Shown one piece after another: positions 1 to 12,141 of a stretch of 64,000 bases of DNA. Location of the stretch: assembly GCA_009760855.2 (NCBI GenBank), contig WPIO01000003.1, positions 3,346,001 to 3,410,000 of the forward strand, in the 5' to 3' direction. The notes beneath the pieces are model-generated. The model had not been told where the DNA came from. It worked only from the letters and a program-made list of their open reading frames with translations, and searched no databases. The DNA is from Cristatella mucedo (taxonomy: Eukaryota > Bryozoa > Phylactolaemata > Cristatellidae). Positions within the stretch are counted from its first letter, which is position 1, and each line of letters begins with the position of its first letter. The position numbers were made by a program, and so were the translations under genes.

Positions 1-214
1 TGACACTGTGCATGCTGCCACTAAGCACATTTGCATGCTGACCCTGTGCATGTCACCCCTAACCATATTATTCATTGTTTGTTTTTCAAGCATGATTTTA
101 CTTACCATTCAATTGCATTTCACTTTGCAGCAAATGTAAAGCACCTCGAAAGAGTCGAAGTTCTCTGAGGGCGCTTTATCAAGTGCATTATTATTATTAT
201 TATTATTATTATTA
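1..214 (+). mobile_element. CR1/L2-like LINE 3' tail
   Basis: The GACACTGTGCATGCTGCC segment, GCAAATGTAAAGCACC, GAGGGCGCTTTATCAAGTGC and a terminal (ATT)n match the other tails in the window. It continues upstream of position 1. Confidence 0.8.
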
Positions 215-1556
215 TCGTTGTGTGGTGGTATTGCTTGTAGTCTTTGGCTTAGGTGCATGGTTCATACTTTTTCCATAGTTAATGTGCAGTCGGCAGCCTT
301 TATTACACTGCAACCTGGGGACCATTTTCAGCAGCACCTGTCTAGGCCAGTGGCACTGAAAACTGCTGACCTTCCTGCAAAAAAGTAATAAGCTTCATTA
401 GTAGTAATAATAATAGTGCATCTGTTTAGGCTCCAAGACTGAATCTACTTTTGGGGCAGTTTGGTCATAACAGCATCCACGGTTATAGCACAAACTATAG
501 CCCATTAAGAAAAGTCACAGAGATGAAGCAAATCTGGCAAAGAACAGGAGGTGAATGATGAATCTTTGCTTTTTTAAATGTCGTCAAGTCGGGATCTCGA
601 TGTCATTCAGAAGAGAGCTTGCAGTTCATTCAAAACTTGTGGTGAATTAGAGACTAACAGTGCGGCTCCAGAGGATTTGAGTTTGGCTAGAAGCACACCC
701 AACGACAAGATTTAGAATGCTATGTGGCTTTAAGGGAAGTATTATGAATATTTGTCTGCACTTCTCATTGCACGCGTTTCCTCGCACGATGATTAGCTTC
801 TATTCATTTAGGGGTTCTTTTCTTTACTGCTGTAAGTAGGTGTTTACTGACAATAGCTTCGCAGGTAGATGAATGGTTGTGTCTTGTTAGACCGCTGGTA
901 GTTTTTTCTGATTAGATAATCTGCTGCTGTTCTGGAAGCTAGCCTAAGTATCTGGTAGTAAAGTGGTGGATTTGAATATGTGCTACCTCTATTGTGCTTC
1001 CAAGCTATGTCGTTTGCATTGGCTTCTAGTTGCCTGCACCGAAATGGCATATCTTTTTACTATGTGTATTGTCTATCTTTATTATAGACTAGAGGTTCCT
1101 TTTTCTCATATGCTGACCTGTGTTTATAACTATTCTACATATTTCTATGCACCAAATCTCCGAGACGTATACGCACGTTGGTGTCTAAAAGGCTGGCGGT
1201 CATTCTTTTAATGATAGGCGCAGTTTAAGTTAGCACTATCTGTTTTTTGCATTGTTCCTGAGGGCTTATCTGTGCTATGTGCTTATATGCTATATGCTTA
1301 TCTGTGCTAATCTGTGGCCGTGGCTGTGGCCTTGATAATGCCCCTTCCCCAGCTTGCAAAAACTTTGCCCAAGCTGGACGAGGCACCTGTAGTCTCTATA
1401 TGTTGGTTTTCCAATACGCGTGTCCGACACGTGTTTTACATGTGGCCTGCCCATTAATCATAATTTCCATATATTGTATACTATGTACAGTGGTAGACAC
1501 TCTTCCTGGTGTCCTTCCACAGTTCGGTAGCCACTGGTAGCTTGGATCTGTTGTAG
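215..1556. other. SCPx upstream intron; mostly unremarkable, one decayed LINE piece
   Basis: No exon for the thiolase N-terminus (expected V-G-V-G-M-T-K-F) could be recognised on the + strand. About 565-705 resembles the minus-strand LINE ORF end (GTCAAGTCGGG, CCAGAGGATTTGAG). Nothing else is supported. Confidence 0.5.
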
Positions 1557-4500
1557 CGACCAATGCACTCAAGGATGCTGGAATCGCATTCGGTGAAGTT
1601 CAACACGGCATCGTCAGCTACGTTTATGGTGATACAACGAGTGGTCAAAGATGTCTTTACGAACTGGGCATGACCGGAATACCGATATACAATGTTAGCA
1701 ATCGGCTGCCAGTGCCTAAAGCCGCTCACTTGATTCCCCTTGTAATTGCTTCTCTCGTCTGACTTGTGCAATGCGATTCCTGCTAGCTCGTCTGACGTGT
1801 GCAGTAAGTGTCGGTAGCTGTCTGGCTGTGTACTATCATCTAGTAGACCGCAGTTGCTATGTGCCTGAGAAGTGAAATATGCAGCGTTATCCCATCTCCA
1901 AATGTACACTCGATCCACTTGAGACTTACTATAAGGCGTCAAAGCATGGGGAAGGCATTAATTTAACCTGAATGGTATAATGATGAATTTAGGATTCACT
2001 CAAACTGTTTGAGCTCTATTTAAATTGTGTTTCCTATGTCATTAGCAAGCCGCCTTTCTCACCAGCAGTTTGTTTGCCATCTGACCTCACCTTGACTGCG
2101 GATTTTCGTTATGCATGTGCAGTGACCTTCCTATTTCAGTGAGTTGGTGCCGGCCTGTGCTTTGCTGAGCATTCTCGTGCGTGTGTTGCAGTTTCCTCTC
2201 TTCGTTTGGCTACCTAAGTACCCATCTGCTTGTGCTCTTGTGTCGTTGGCGGCAGTAGGGATGAAGATAACAATTGTAAGATATTTGTGGAACGCTTGGC
2301 ACGTGACATCCTATGGAAATAAGCATATCAACTGTTAAATAATAATATGCACAGTGTAAGCAGACAGAAAGCTATTCACGTGGATGGAGCTCATGGTGTT
2401 AGGAACGTGTGAGTCTTTAGTTTCTTTTGAAATGTTAAGTCGCCGTTAGTCATGACCTCCTAACTGGCCTCCAGTGGATTCGATTTTCGTTAAAGGTGCA
2501 TATTAATGACTTGAATTGGCGGTGCAGGTACTGCAATGCGAATCTGATTAGGCTGGATTTCGGATAAGCAGGCCAGAGTGAGAGAATCTAGTGACCTAAA
2601 AGTTACAGCACCCTCACATTGATATGCTGCTGGATGGGAACTCAGTATAGGTAGGTGAGAAGTGGTGTGACGTGGCTGTAACAACGTTCAGGGTGGGGAA
2701 ATTAGTTGCATTTGCACCAACTGTAAATGTCTTACTGCACCAGATAATAGACTTGCAAGTAGTGGTTTACAAAAATCTCGGTTGGATTTCTCAAATAGGT
2801 TTCACGATGGCAAAGCTCCAACAGTAGTCTTCAATAAATAACAAGCTTGGCATATAATTTAGCCTTTAAGTTTAAAACATGTGTAACCAGTGACCATTTG
2901 ATGACGCTTCCTCGGCAGCAAATGCGGTGCCTGGAAGAGGTCAATTTCTCTCATGGGCTATGCAAATGTATTATTACTATTCACCCCACTTGCAGGTGAA
3001 CAACGCTTGCTCGTCGGGCTCCACTGCCCTCAACATGGCGTTTCAGCTTATTCGTGGTGGTGAGTAAGCGCTTCTTTGCTTGTCGTCGTGTCCTCAGAGC
3101 TCTGAGCTGCGGCCGTGACTCTAGTTGAGTAGATGTCTGGTTTATCTGTGTGTCTGCCTCGTAAGGAGATTGTGCTATCGAAGGAAATCCATTCAGCAAG
3201 TCACCGTGCAAGTCTGTGTCAGTTCTCCTACGGCAAATTATGCTCTATTGCATTCTTTTGCTGGCCACTGCTGCTGCCGCCACCGCTGCTGCTGAGGCAG
3301 TCCAGCCTCTTCTTGCCTGGTCCTGGTCACTAAGCTGCTGGCTGTGTGCTCGGTGCTGCGTGCCGTCATCAGCTTTCCCAAAACTGTACATTCGCAGCGA
3401 TGTCAACTGGTGTACATGCGCGAGCCGCTGCCCTGCTTTTGTAGGCATGGCAGACTGCGTGCTGGCCGTGGGATTTGAGAAAATGGAGAGAGGCTCGCTT
3501 AGCGCCAAGGTAGCCTGCACTCGGAGCTTGCTTTGACATAGTCGTGGCTTTGCTCGTGAAGTGCGCACAGCTGCCTTGCATCCCGGCAATAGAAGAGCTG
3601 ATGGGCGAGTCCTTTGTTTAGGCTGCTCAGCAATTAAAAGCCTGATCTATGCTGATTTGCTAGCTTCCATTCTCGTTTCTTTTTGTGCAGATGTTCACCA
3701 TATTAAGCTGGCGACTTTGCGCTCAAGCTGCCGACCACCTCTGTCTGACTCTCTCAGCTGGGCTACGAGTCAACGGAAAATCTCATTGTATTTGTCTCTT
3801 ACTACCATATCCTCAAAAGTCGGTTGCAGTGAAGTGTGTGTAAGTCGTTGTCAGCATGTTCTCTCTTGTTTTAGTATTCCGATCGCAGCAACCCAATGGA
3901 GAAGCATCTTGAAGTTATGAACAACACCTTTGGCATCGGAGCTTCCCCATTCACTGCTCAAATGTTTGGAAATGCAGGAAGGGAACACATGGAGAAGTAC
4001 GGTACGTACTTGGTGGAATTCATTTGCTTCTGAAGGCTGCTGGTTGATCCTCGACATCAAGTCGCATGCTCGGTATTTTTTGCCACTTGGGTGACATCAG
4101 GGTGCATGGCACTCAGGCAACACCACATCTGCAAAACAAACTGTTCATGCATTTTGTTGCCAGCCTCGCTCTTTATGCTTCTGAAATATGCCAAGTAAGG
4201 CCACCCATCCATGGGTTAAAATTGATGCATTGGCTATCATTTAATTTTGTGAATATGGAGTGAGCGAGACTAGGCAGTTTGGCCTCTTAATAAGTATCAT
4301 CAAGTGAAGAATCAACATAATTTAGGATTTTCTTAAAGATTACTTTGAGTTTTCGATTGCGAATAAGCTACGGCTGTTATTTCCCGTGGTGGGGTTACTG
4401 ACTTGCTTTTACTTACCATTGGTTGCTGACATGCACTCTCTTGCATATCTCTTCATTAAAGGTTTCTGGTGCATTACCTATTGGAGCGATGGCCGTGGTG

Positions 4501-7002
4501 CAGAGTTCCTATGTCCTTCGTAAAAGTGTCCGCTCAAAGTGGGCCGCTCAAAGTGGTCCGCTCAACGTGGTCTTGCAACGTATAATCCAAATTTTTCATC
4601 CATAGATTGGCTCCCATTTTTTCTGGTGGTTGATGCAGATACAATCTTGACAGATTGAGTTTGACACTGGCGTGATCATTTAATGATTAATGCATAACGT
4701 CTTGAGGTGTCACCGTTGGGACTGGTGTAAAGGGGCTCTTCCGGGTAGTTTGCTGTTATACATATGACAGTTAAATAGCAAATTTGTTCTGGAGAACGTG
4801 TCACGGGGTGGTGGCACCTTTGAGCATGTGGCACTTGAAGATACTTGTAGCCTAAATCAGTTTCTGCACCTTTAAGGAATAAAGGGTAATCTCGAGATTA
4901 TTCTGAACCTACTGTCGCATCGGGAATAATGTCGTGCCGAATGCTTTTAACTGCTTTCTGTTTACTCAAAGTCAACTTTAAGTCGTATGTTAAGCTGCAA
5001 AATCCAATTTGAGATTCATAAACATAGCAATAACAATATATTTATGTACGGCAGTGTAGAAGAACGAATTTTTTCTGGGCACTTCATTCAAGACTGGAAA
5101 TGAAGCATATCAACTGGCTAATTGCATTTGCCGACACCCGACCATTCAGTGTGCGATGTGAGGATTAGATTGGTTTTTACTTTTGCTTTAAACGTTGCAT
5201 TACTCTACGTCCGTATGTGAGTAGGTATAGAGTTATGGGGCTTTTAAGTGCACAAGGACTGAAACTACGACCTTCAAAGTGTCAGAGCTAGGCTTAAATG
5301 TGGATTAATAATAATATGTTTGTATAGCACCCTCAGAGAACTCGATCTCTTTCTAGGCACTGTACAGATGCTATATAGAAAGCATTACCAAATGGTTGGT
5401 GGTAGCATCCACAAGCAGAGTGTATAGTGTAAGCAGGTACATACACAGGAAGGACGAATCACAAATAAGTCGAAGGATCTGGTGGTGTTTCTGGTAGACC
5501 CAAGGAGCATTTTAGATTGGTAAGCACAAGCAAGACGACGAAGGGACTGAACTTGATGAGTCATTCTCGATAGTGAGCCAGTACTGGTAGCAGAGAAGTG
5601 ATCTTATTTGGCCGTTGCTACCATTAGCAATGGACAGGCCTGGCTGCCGAGTGCTGCCCTAAATGTAAGCATCATGCTTCGAAGACAGGAAAGCCTGATG
5701 GGAAAGTGTGCTTTTGCTCTATGACAGATGTTGAACAGCTGTTTGGCTTTTCTGCACCAGTCTATTTTCCTTGCTCAAGAGCGTTTCACGCGCTGGCGCC
5801 AACTCATCCGAGTTGGCGCGTCGAAATGCAGGCGGTAGGGTTTGCACCGATCGCTGTAAGTCGACGCGGCACGCGCTCTAGCTCTTTGATTTAACTACGC
5901 GGTGTGTGCGTGTGCGCGTGCCTGCGCCAGGGTAGCACGCGGCTGTCCATCGTCTAGCTCCCGACCGCTGCCGCACCCGATCGCTCAAAGCATGCTGGCC
6001 AGCTCCTCCTGGCAGCTGCAAGCTGCTCGTGCCCATAGCTTGCAGCTAGTTGCTCGTGCGCACGCAACAGCCGCAATCCGGAGCGCTGCGGCTTGCTGCA
6101 AGCGGGAGCTGACGTCGTAACAGCACTGCTCGACGAGCACTGAGCCGCTCGCCCGTCGCTCCCGCCGCAGGCACTGCTGGCGAGCATTTCGCGAAGATTG
6201 CCTGGAAGAATCACAGGCACTCGGTCAACAATCCGTGAGTCGTCGCTGCCGCACGCTCCCGCCACGTGAGCAGGCTGCCGGTCACTGGCGTCGGTGTTGG
6301 TGGTGCGCTCGGTCGTTCCGTTTCTTACGGGGGTGTGGGTGGGAGGCCCTTCGTTGTGCTGTGCTCACTCCGAAGTGCCTCTTTGCCAGGAGTGCCATCG
6401 CAATGAGAACGAACATTTGCTCGAGTGGCAGAATTTTCAAAACGAACCGCCTACCTAAGCGTCCGAGTGGTTGATTAGCAAAAGCTGGTGTTAGTGGTGA
6501 CCTGAGTGCTTCCTAACGAATTGTGCAGTTTCTGGGCATAAATCAAAAAGAAACAGTCGTTTCCTGCCAGGGCGAGTTTATTACAGTGACAGCAAAGCCT
6601 ATGGACCCATGGCTGCTAATGGAAGAAGGTAGCATCATCTGGCCCATTGCTTTTCAGTTGAGTTTGATGGAGTGATGGGGGTCGCTTGTGCGGACTCGTT
6701 TTGTCTTTTACTAGATGAAGTGTTGCGGGATTTTGTGGAGATAAACCTGCCAGCAACTCTGCCGAGAGACTTTACACACTTGTTGTAATTTATTCATGCG
6801 CACTGGTAGCAGCTTGCCCAGCAGTGAGGCGCACTCTGGCTCCAGTCTAGACATCAAGTAGTTGGTTCGTAAGTGCCTCTGCAGGCAGGTGCCTGCTGTT
6901 ATCGAACATGCTACCACCAACCGTTCGATCGTGTTTCCTTTGCATCAAATGTAAAGCACCTAGAAACAGAGTTCTCTAAGGGCACTTAATCAAGTGTTAT
7001 TA

Positions 7003-7033
<31 letters not shown>

Positions 7034-10000
7034 TATTGCTATTATTGTTATACGACCGCGAGACCCTCACTGGTTTGGTTAGCTGCTCAACACGTTCAAT
7101 GTGAAGACCTGAAGCTTGCCATATGCCAACGACAACGAAATAGTGCTCAATTTTCTGCACTCAGTGCCAACAACACCCTGTTAGAAAAAGCATATCAGTA
7201 GCCTATAGACCAAGGCTGATACCACTGGTGACTTGGGCAGATTTGCTCACAGCTTTTTAGCAGCTCGCGCAAGCTCAGCCCTTGGACTCACCGACCGGCA
7301 GACCGTACTACGTTCGAGCGACTGCAGTCGGAACAGCGCCTCATTTATTGGCTAGGTCGTAATACATGCAATAATCTCGTTCATGTACAATCATAAATCG
7401 CCTTGCTTATAAGCCTCAGCATATCAAAGCGCGTATCTTATGAGCGGCTCAGTTATAATTCAGCGGCCAAGCTCTTCTTAGTGGTGGTTCAGCTGTCAAG
7501 CTTGTAGCTCGTAATCATGAGGCATTGCACTGCCCTCCTTTCTGCTGCTACCTAAATGAGCACATTGAGTCAGCTAGTCTCTGCTTTGACGTGACTTAGT
7601 TCTTTTTTTCGTAACTCGCTATGCTGGTCGTCAGAGAGGTCTCAGGGAGGTGCTGGTGCTATAGCGACTGTTGATCGACTGTGTGCTTCGGTGCTCGGCT
7701 GTTTTTTCGACTGTTTTGATGATTGCAGTGTAGAAAAAAAAGTGGCAAATGATGGGTTTTGTGGGTGGTCGTTGTGATTTTTAGGTATGCTCAATTTCAA
7801 GTGGAGTACAGCTTAGATGAGATTAAGAACTCGCCAACCATACACAGCCCTCTGACTAAGCTGCAGTGCTCGTAAGCCTTGCCTTTGCCAGCATTCAACT
7901 GCCACACTCGAGCGCACTACTGCCGACAACATGTGCCACCTACACTTGCTGCTTCCGGTCCTGCTTATCCGTCTGCTTTTTACACAGTCACTTCTCTTCC
8001 CAATCGTGCTTCTCGGTCGTATCATCGAGTCATGCCTTCGGCAGTCTTTTTGTAGCTGGCTGCAAGCGAGATGATAGCTGGCAAAGCTCGTCTGCCGCCA
8101 TGCTAGTGATTGTATTGAATCAGCTGCCATTTAATTTCTCTCTTATTGTTTTACTCGCTATCAGGCTATTGTGTGGCACTTTGTTGCATGCTTGCCCTCA
8201 GCTTAGTGGCAGGGTTGCCGCTGGGACACCTTTGTCCCTGCTGCGCTTTTGCGGCGACTGTCCATCATGCTTGCGACTGCACGCTACAGGCCCACGTCGG
8301 ACGGCGCTGCCTCATGCGTGCTGGCCAGCGAGGCGTTCGTGCGGCGCCACCACCTCGAGTCGCAAGCTGTGGAAATCGTTTCTCAGCGGCTCGTCACGGA
8401 TCTGCCTAGCACTTTCACTGAGAACAGCTGCATCAAAATGGTCGGGTACGACATGACTCGCAAGGCAGCCGAGGATGTGTTCAATGAAGCAGGTGGGATG
8501 TACAGCAGCTGGCAAAGTGTTTCCGCAGCTGCAGCACACACGATCTGCGTAGCCGATCTTGGATTGATGCTTGTGTAGGTGGGGGGCTCATATTGCTATT
8601 GATAGTGTTATTAGCATTTACCAAGTACTAGTTGTACTGCATTTACTGGGTTAAAAAATATAGATGCAATATAGTAGCAGCTACTAGATTGTTGACAGCT
8701 TTCTACGGTCATAAACGAAAGAGTGATCATAACCTGAGACCAGAGAGTGCATTGACACTGAAGACGACTCTTATAAGCACCATTTATTAAGACCATCATT
8801 CGTATACATGCATGCTTTAGATGCCGAAAGGAGCTGGTACAGCTTAAAATATTGCAGTAAGAAGCTCTCCTTACTCCGAATATGAACTCACATCGGCCGT
8901 AGTATGAACACTTGCAATACGCATGCACTTGGCAGGCGCCTAACAAGCGCCTGCAGCTCGAAGCCAAGCTTTCAGTGGAGCCGCGCTGCTTGCTTTCGTA
9001 GGCCTCCGACCACAGGACGTCGACGTGATCGAGCTGCACGACTGCTTCTCGACAAACGAGCTGATAACCTACGAGGCGCTCGGCCTGTGCGCCCCTGGTA
9101 AGCAGCAGCAGGAGACTGCTCGTCGGCATGCATCTCCGCTGCCCGCGCGCCGGCAGAGTGCGCTCACTGAGGAAGGAGGAGTCGTGGAGATTATGCTAGC
9201 TCTGAGGAGTTGCGACTGTTGCCCGTGCAATCAAACTTAAAAAATGATACATAGCGAGCCTCATGGGCTAGTGGCTGCTGATAGCTGGCATTGGCTCTCA
9301 GCTCTGTGATCATCACTAATGAAGTAGCTCTGCCCGGATCGTGGCACTAGAGTCCCCTGCAGCAGGCAATCCTTTACTGCCAGCAGGAAGTGGCTCGACA
9401 TCTGAGCCCGATGGCTGTAATCCGGGTTACCATGGTAACCGGGGTGTGGCTGACCCGATCCAGGGCTCGATCACGAAAATTAAGCCTATTTTGTATATAA
9501 TTATGAATAGCTGGTTTGGTTCAGTGGTTAAGGTGCTCGCCTAGGTCTGACTGAGGTCGTGGGCTCGAGCCTCTAGGCATATGTAAAGCGCCTGAATAGA
9601 GATTAAGTTATCTTGGGATGCTATGCAAATGAATTATATTTAGCCTATTTTTTCGAGAAATGGCTTAAGATTGATGGCTGATTTGGGACAACTGCTGGCG
9701 CCTTCTTCGCGCACCCCACAGAGTGTATCTGCACATCCGGAGTAGCCTTTTGCGCTGATGCTCATTTTTGTCTGCCACCAGTCTGTGCCATATCGGATGC
9801 CGCCAACGGTGCGCCAGTATTGTCAGGATCTTTGTTCTCACTATCAGTGATACCACCCAGGCGAGCACTGGTACCACAATTTCGGACCTCCTGCATAATC
9901 TTTTCAGACCAGTGTGTGGCAATGAAGTTTCCGGGAAATGTTTCCAAGAACTTGTTCACCAGTTCCATTGCGTCGTTAAGAACACCATTGCTAACATCTA

Positions 10001-12141
10001 TTATATCGTCATTATAGCCAACCGTAGCGAGTATCCTTTCATTGCCGAGCTGAATTGGTCCAGCGGTTAAGGCGCTTGCTCCGACCAAGGTCTGGCTGAG
10101 GTCGTGGGCTCGAGCCCCGAGGCATATGTAAAGCGCCTGAATAGAGATTAAGTTCTCTTCGGGCGCTATACAAATGAATTATATTATATTTTATTAAGCT
10201 CTTGCGCACATAGCTCTTCAGTTTGCTTCGACGTGATTCTGAAGGTGCTGCTCCTGAATCAGGTCAACGGCGTTTCGACTTCGAACTGCTATATTTTTTA
10301 GAGCAGCTATCTACGAAATAAATAATTTATTGCGATTCTACTTGGTGAAATTCGGTAACCCGGGTTACCGCCATCGTGTTCATCTGTCAAGGCTCCTGCT
10401 GCTATATTAATGAGGCTATTGAATCAGCTGACTTTTACTTTACCAGTAGGGATCTCGAGGTGATACGTGCGCATCTTCCGTCAACCATCAGGATGCACTG
10501 TTGTGTAAGCATTGGCAGCCTTTACCGTATATAGATGCACCTGCCACACCCGCTTCGAAACCACGTCAGACCGAGAACTTCGCACTTCAGGTCCAACCAG
10601 CTTATCTCTTTTGAAACAAATGGGATGACAGACCAAGTCTTGGATTTGAAGATATACCTGGCAGCCATGTTTATTACTACCTGGAGGCTAATAATTGTAT
10701 TATCGGCTGGCAGCCCCACCAGTTTCACTAGTGTGGCCGAGAACAACCGGTTTAGATAAGTGGGTTCTAACCAGCCATTGCTATAGGTACGCATAAATCC
10801 TAGTTAAGGTGTGGATAGCATGACTGGCCATTAAAGAATCTTCTGAATGAAACTGTCAGCGTCAGCTGATCGCCAAATTGTAGACATCCTTGCGACTCTT
10901 GCTTCGTAGCTTTTGGTTGGGAGTGGAAACTCGCCGGTTCCAGCTATGCCCTTTGGTTTTCCATCGAGGAGTAACTGGGCATTGTCATTCGGTTGAAGGA
11001 AGTATGACTGTGCCAGCCACCGCCTCCTCGGGTCTAGATGCAAGACAGCAGTTTGGCCCATCAATAGCTGCAGCTGGTTTGGGTGGTGGGAGGGGGTTAC
11101 ACGTGATGACGGGCCAGTACGGCCGGCTGTCAGAGGCATGAAGTGACTAGCACCCGATGCCGGACGGCCTTGTCGAGGAGTGCTTGCGGACGAGGTGAAG
11201 AGCAGTAGGGGGCGCAGAGAGCAGCCACCAAGCAGAGAGCGGAGCCGCAGTGTCGAGCTCTGAGGATCATACGGATCTACAGGACCAGTCCTGATCGCCC
11301 ACCACTCGACACGAGCCAGGCACGATCGATCGGATAGACCTAGCCGTACCAGAGCTTCACCGGCCCTTGACCAATTGGCCATCGCTTGCGATGTCCCAGC
11401 GGGTGCTAGATGTGCCAATAGCCCTTGGGGTACTAATACTCCTAGCGGTTTTGAACTGCAATTGCTGCCTGCATTGTTGGTCGCGGGCTCTGCCGCTGCT
11501 CAGTCAGTCCCGGCCCCTTGTAGCGCCGCCCTCTGCGACTGTGGCTCGTGTCGGGTCGCTTGCGCTCTCACGAATCTGTGTCATTGCTGGGGCATCTCCC
11601 TGCATACCGCTTCCGCACTCTTGCTCACCGACGACGCACGTGCTCGCTGTGAAGCGGGCCGCTGGCTGGGGTACAGTGCTGCTTTCTGGGGATGCCATGC
11701 TTGTCGGCAGTATGGGCCAGTCCGCTTGTATTTGCATCAAGGCAAAGGTGGTGAGCTGGTGGACAAAGGCAACAACACGTACGGCGGCCAGTTTGTAGTG
11801 AATCCCAGCGGTGGCCTCATCTCCAAGGGCCACCCGCTCGGCGCCACCGGTGCGTGCTCGCTGCGTGCGCGCAGCTCGTCGCTGTGACGTCCCGCTCGGT
11901 TCTCCATCCGTCGTGCCGCCACGACGTCTGCTTGCGCTCTGTGACCCTGCGTCTCGACTGCCTCCACTGCCTGCTTGTGCGCAGGTCTGGCCCAGTGCTC
12001 GGAGCTGTGCTGGCAGCTTCGAGGCTTGGCTGGCAAGAGGCAGGTCAACGGGGCGAAGCTTGCGCTGCAGCACAACATCGGATTGGGCGGTGCCGCCGTC
12101 GTCACTTTGTACCGCCTCGGCTTTCCACAGGCGCCAAGCCG
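1557..12141 (+). CDS. SCP2: SCPx thiolase-domain exons (10 exons)
   Basis: Ten exons encode the thiolase part. The first visible exon (1557-1693) enters in phase with ATG-less sequence [14 protein letters not shown] and ends GMTGIPIYN, matching the segment before the nucleophilic-cysteine loop. The next exon (2996-3059) carries the Cys in [11 protein letters not shown]. Later landmarks are [10 protein letters not shown] (3445-3509), [15 protein letters not shown] (3875-4001), [16 protein letters not shown] (6171-6234), [13 protein letters not shown] (7785-7871), [17 protein letters not shown] and KMVGYDMT (8290-8492), [20 protein letters not shown] (9002-9097), [19 protein letters not shown] (11742-11849) and [17 protein letters not shown] (11985-12141). 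All motifs expected of SCP2-type thiolases are present in order, so the enzyme is predicted to be active. Confidence 0.94.

Noticed and set aside
1-1556. Expected SCPx N-terminal exon
   Set aside because: No sequence resembling the G-V-G-M-T-K-F start of SCP2-type thiolases was found, so it probably lies upstream of the window.
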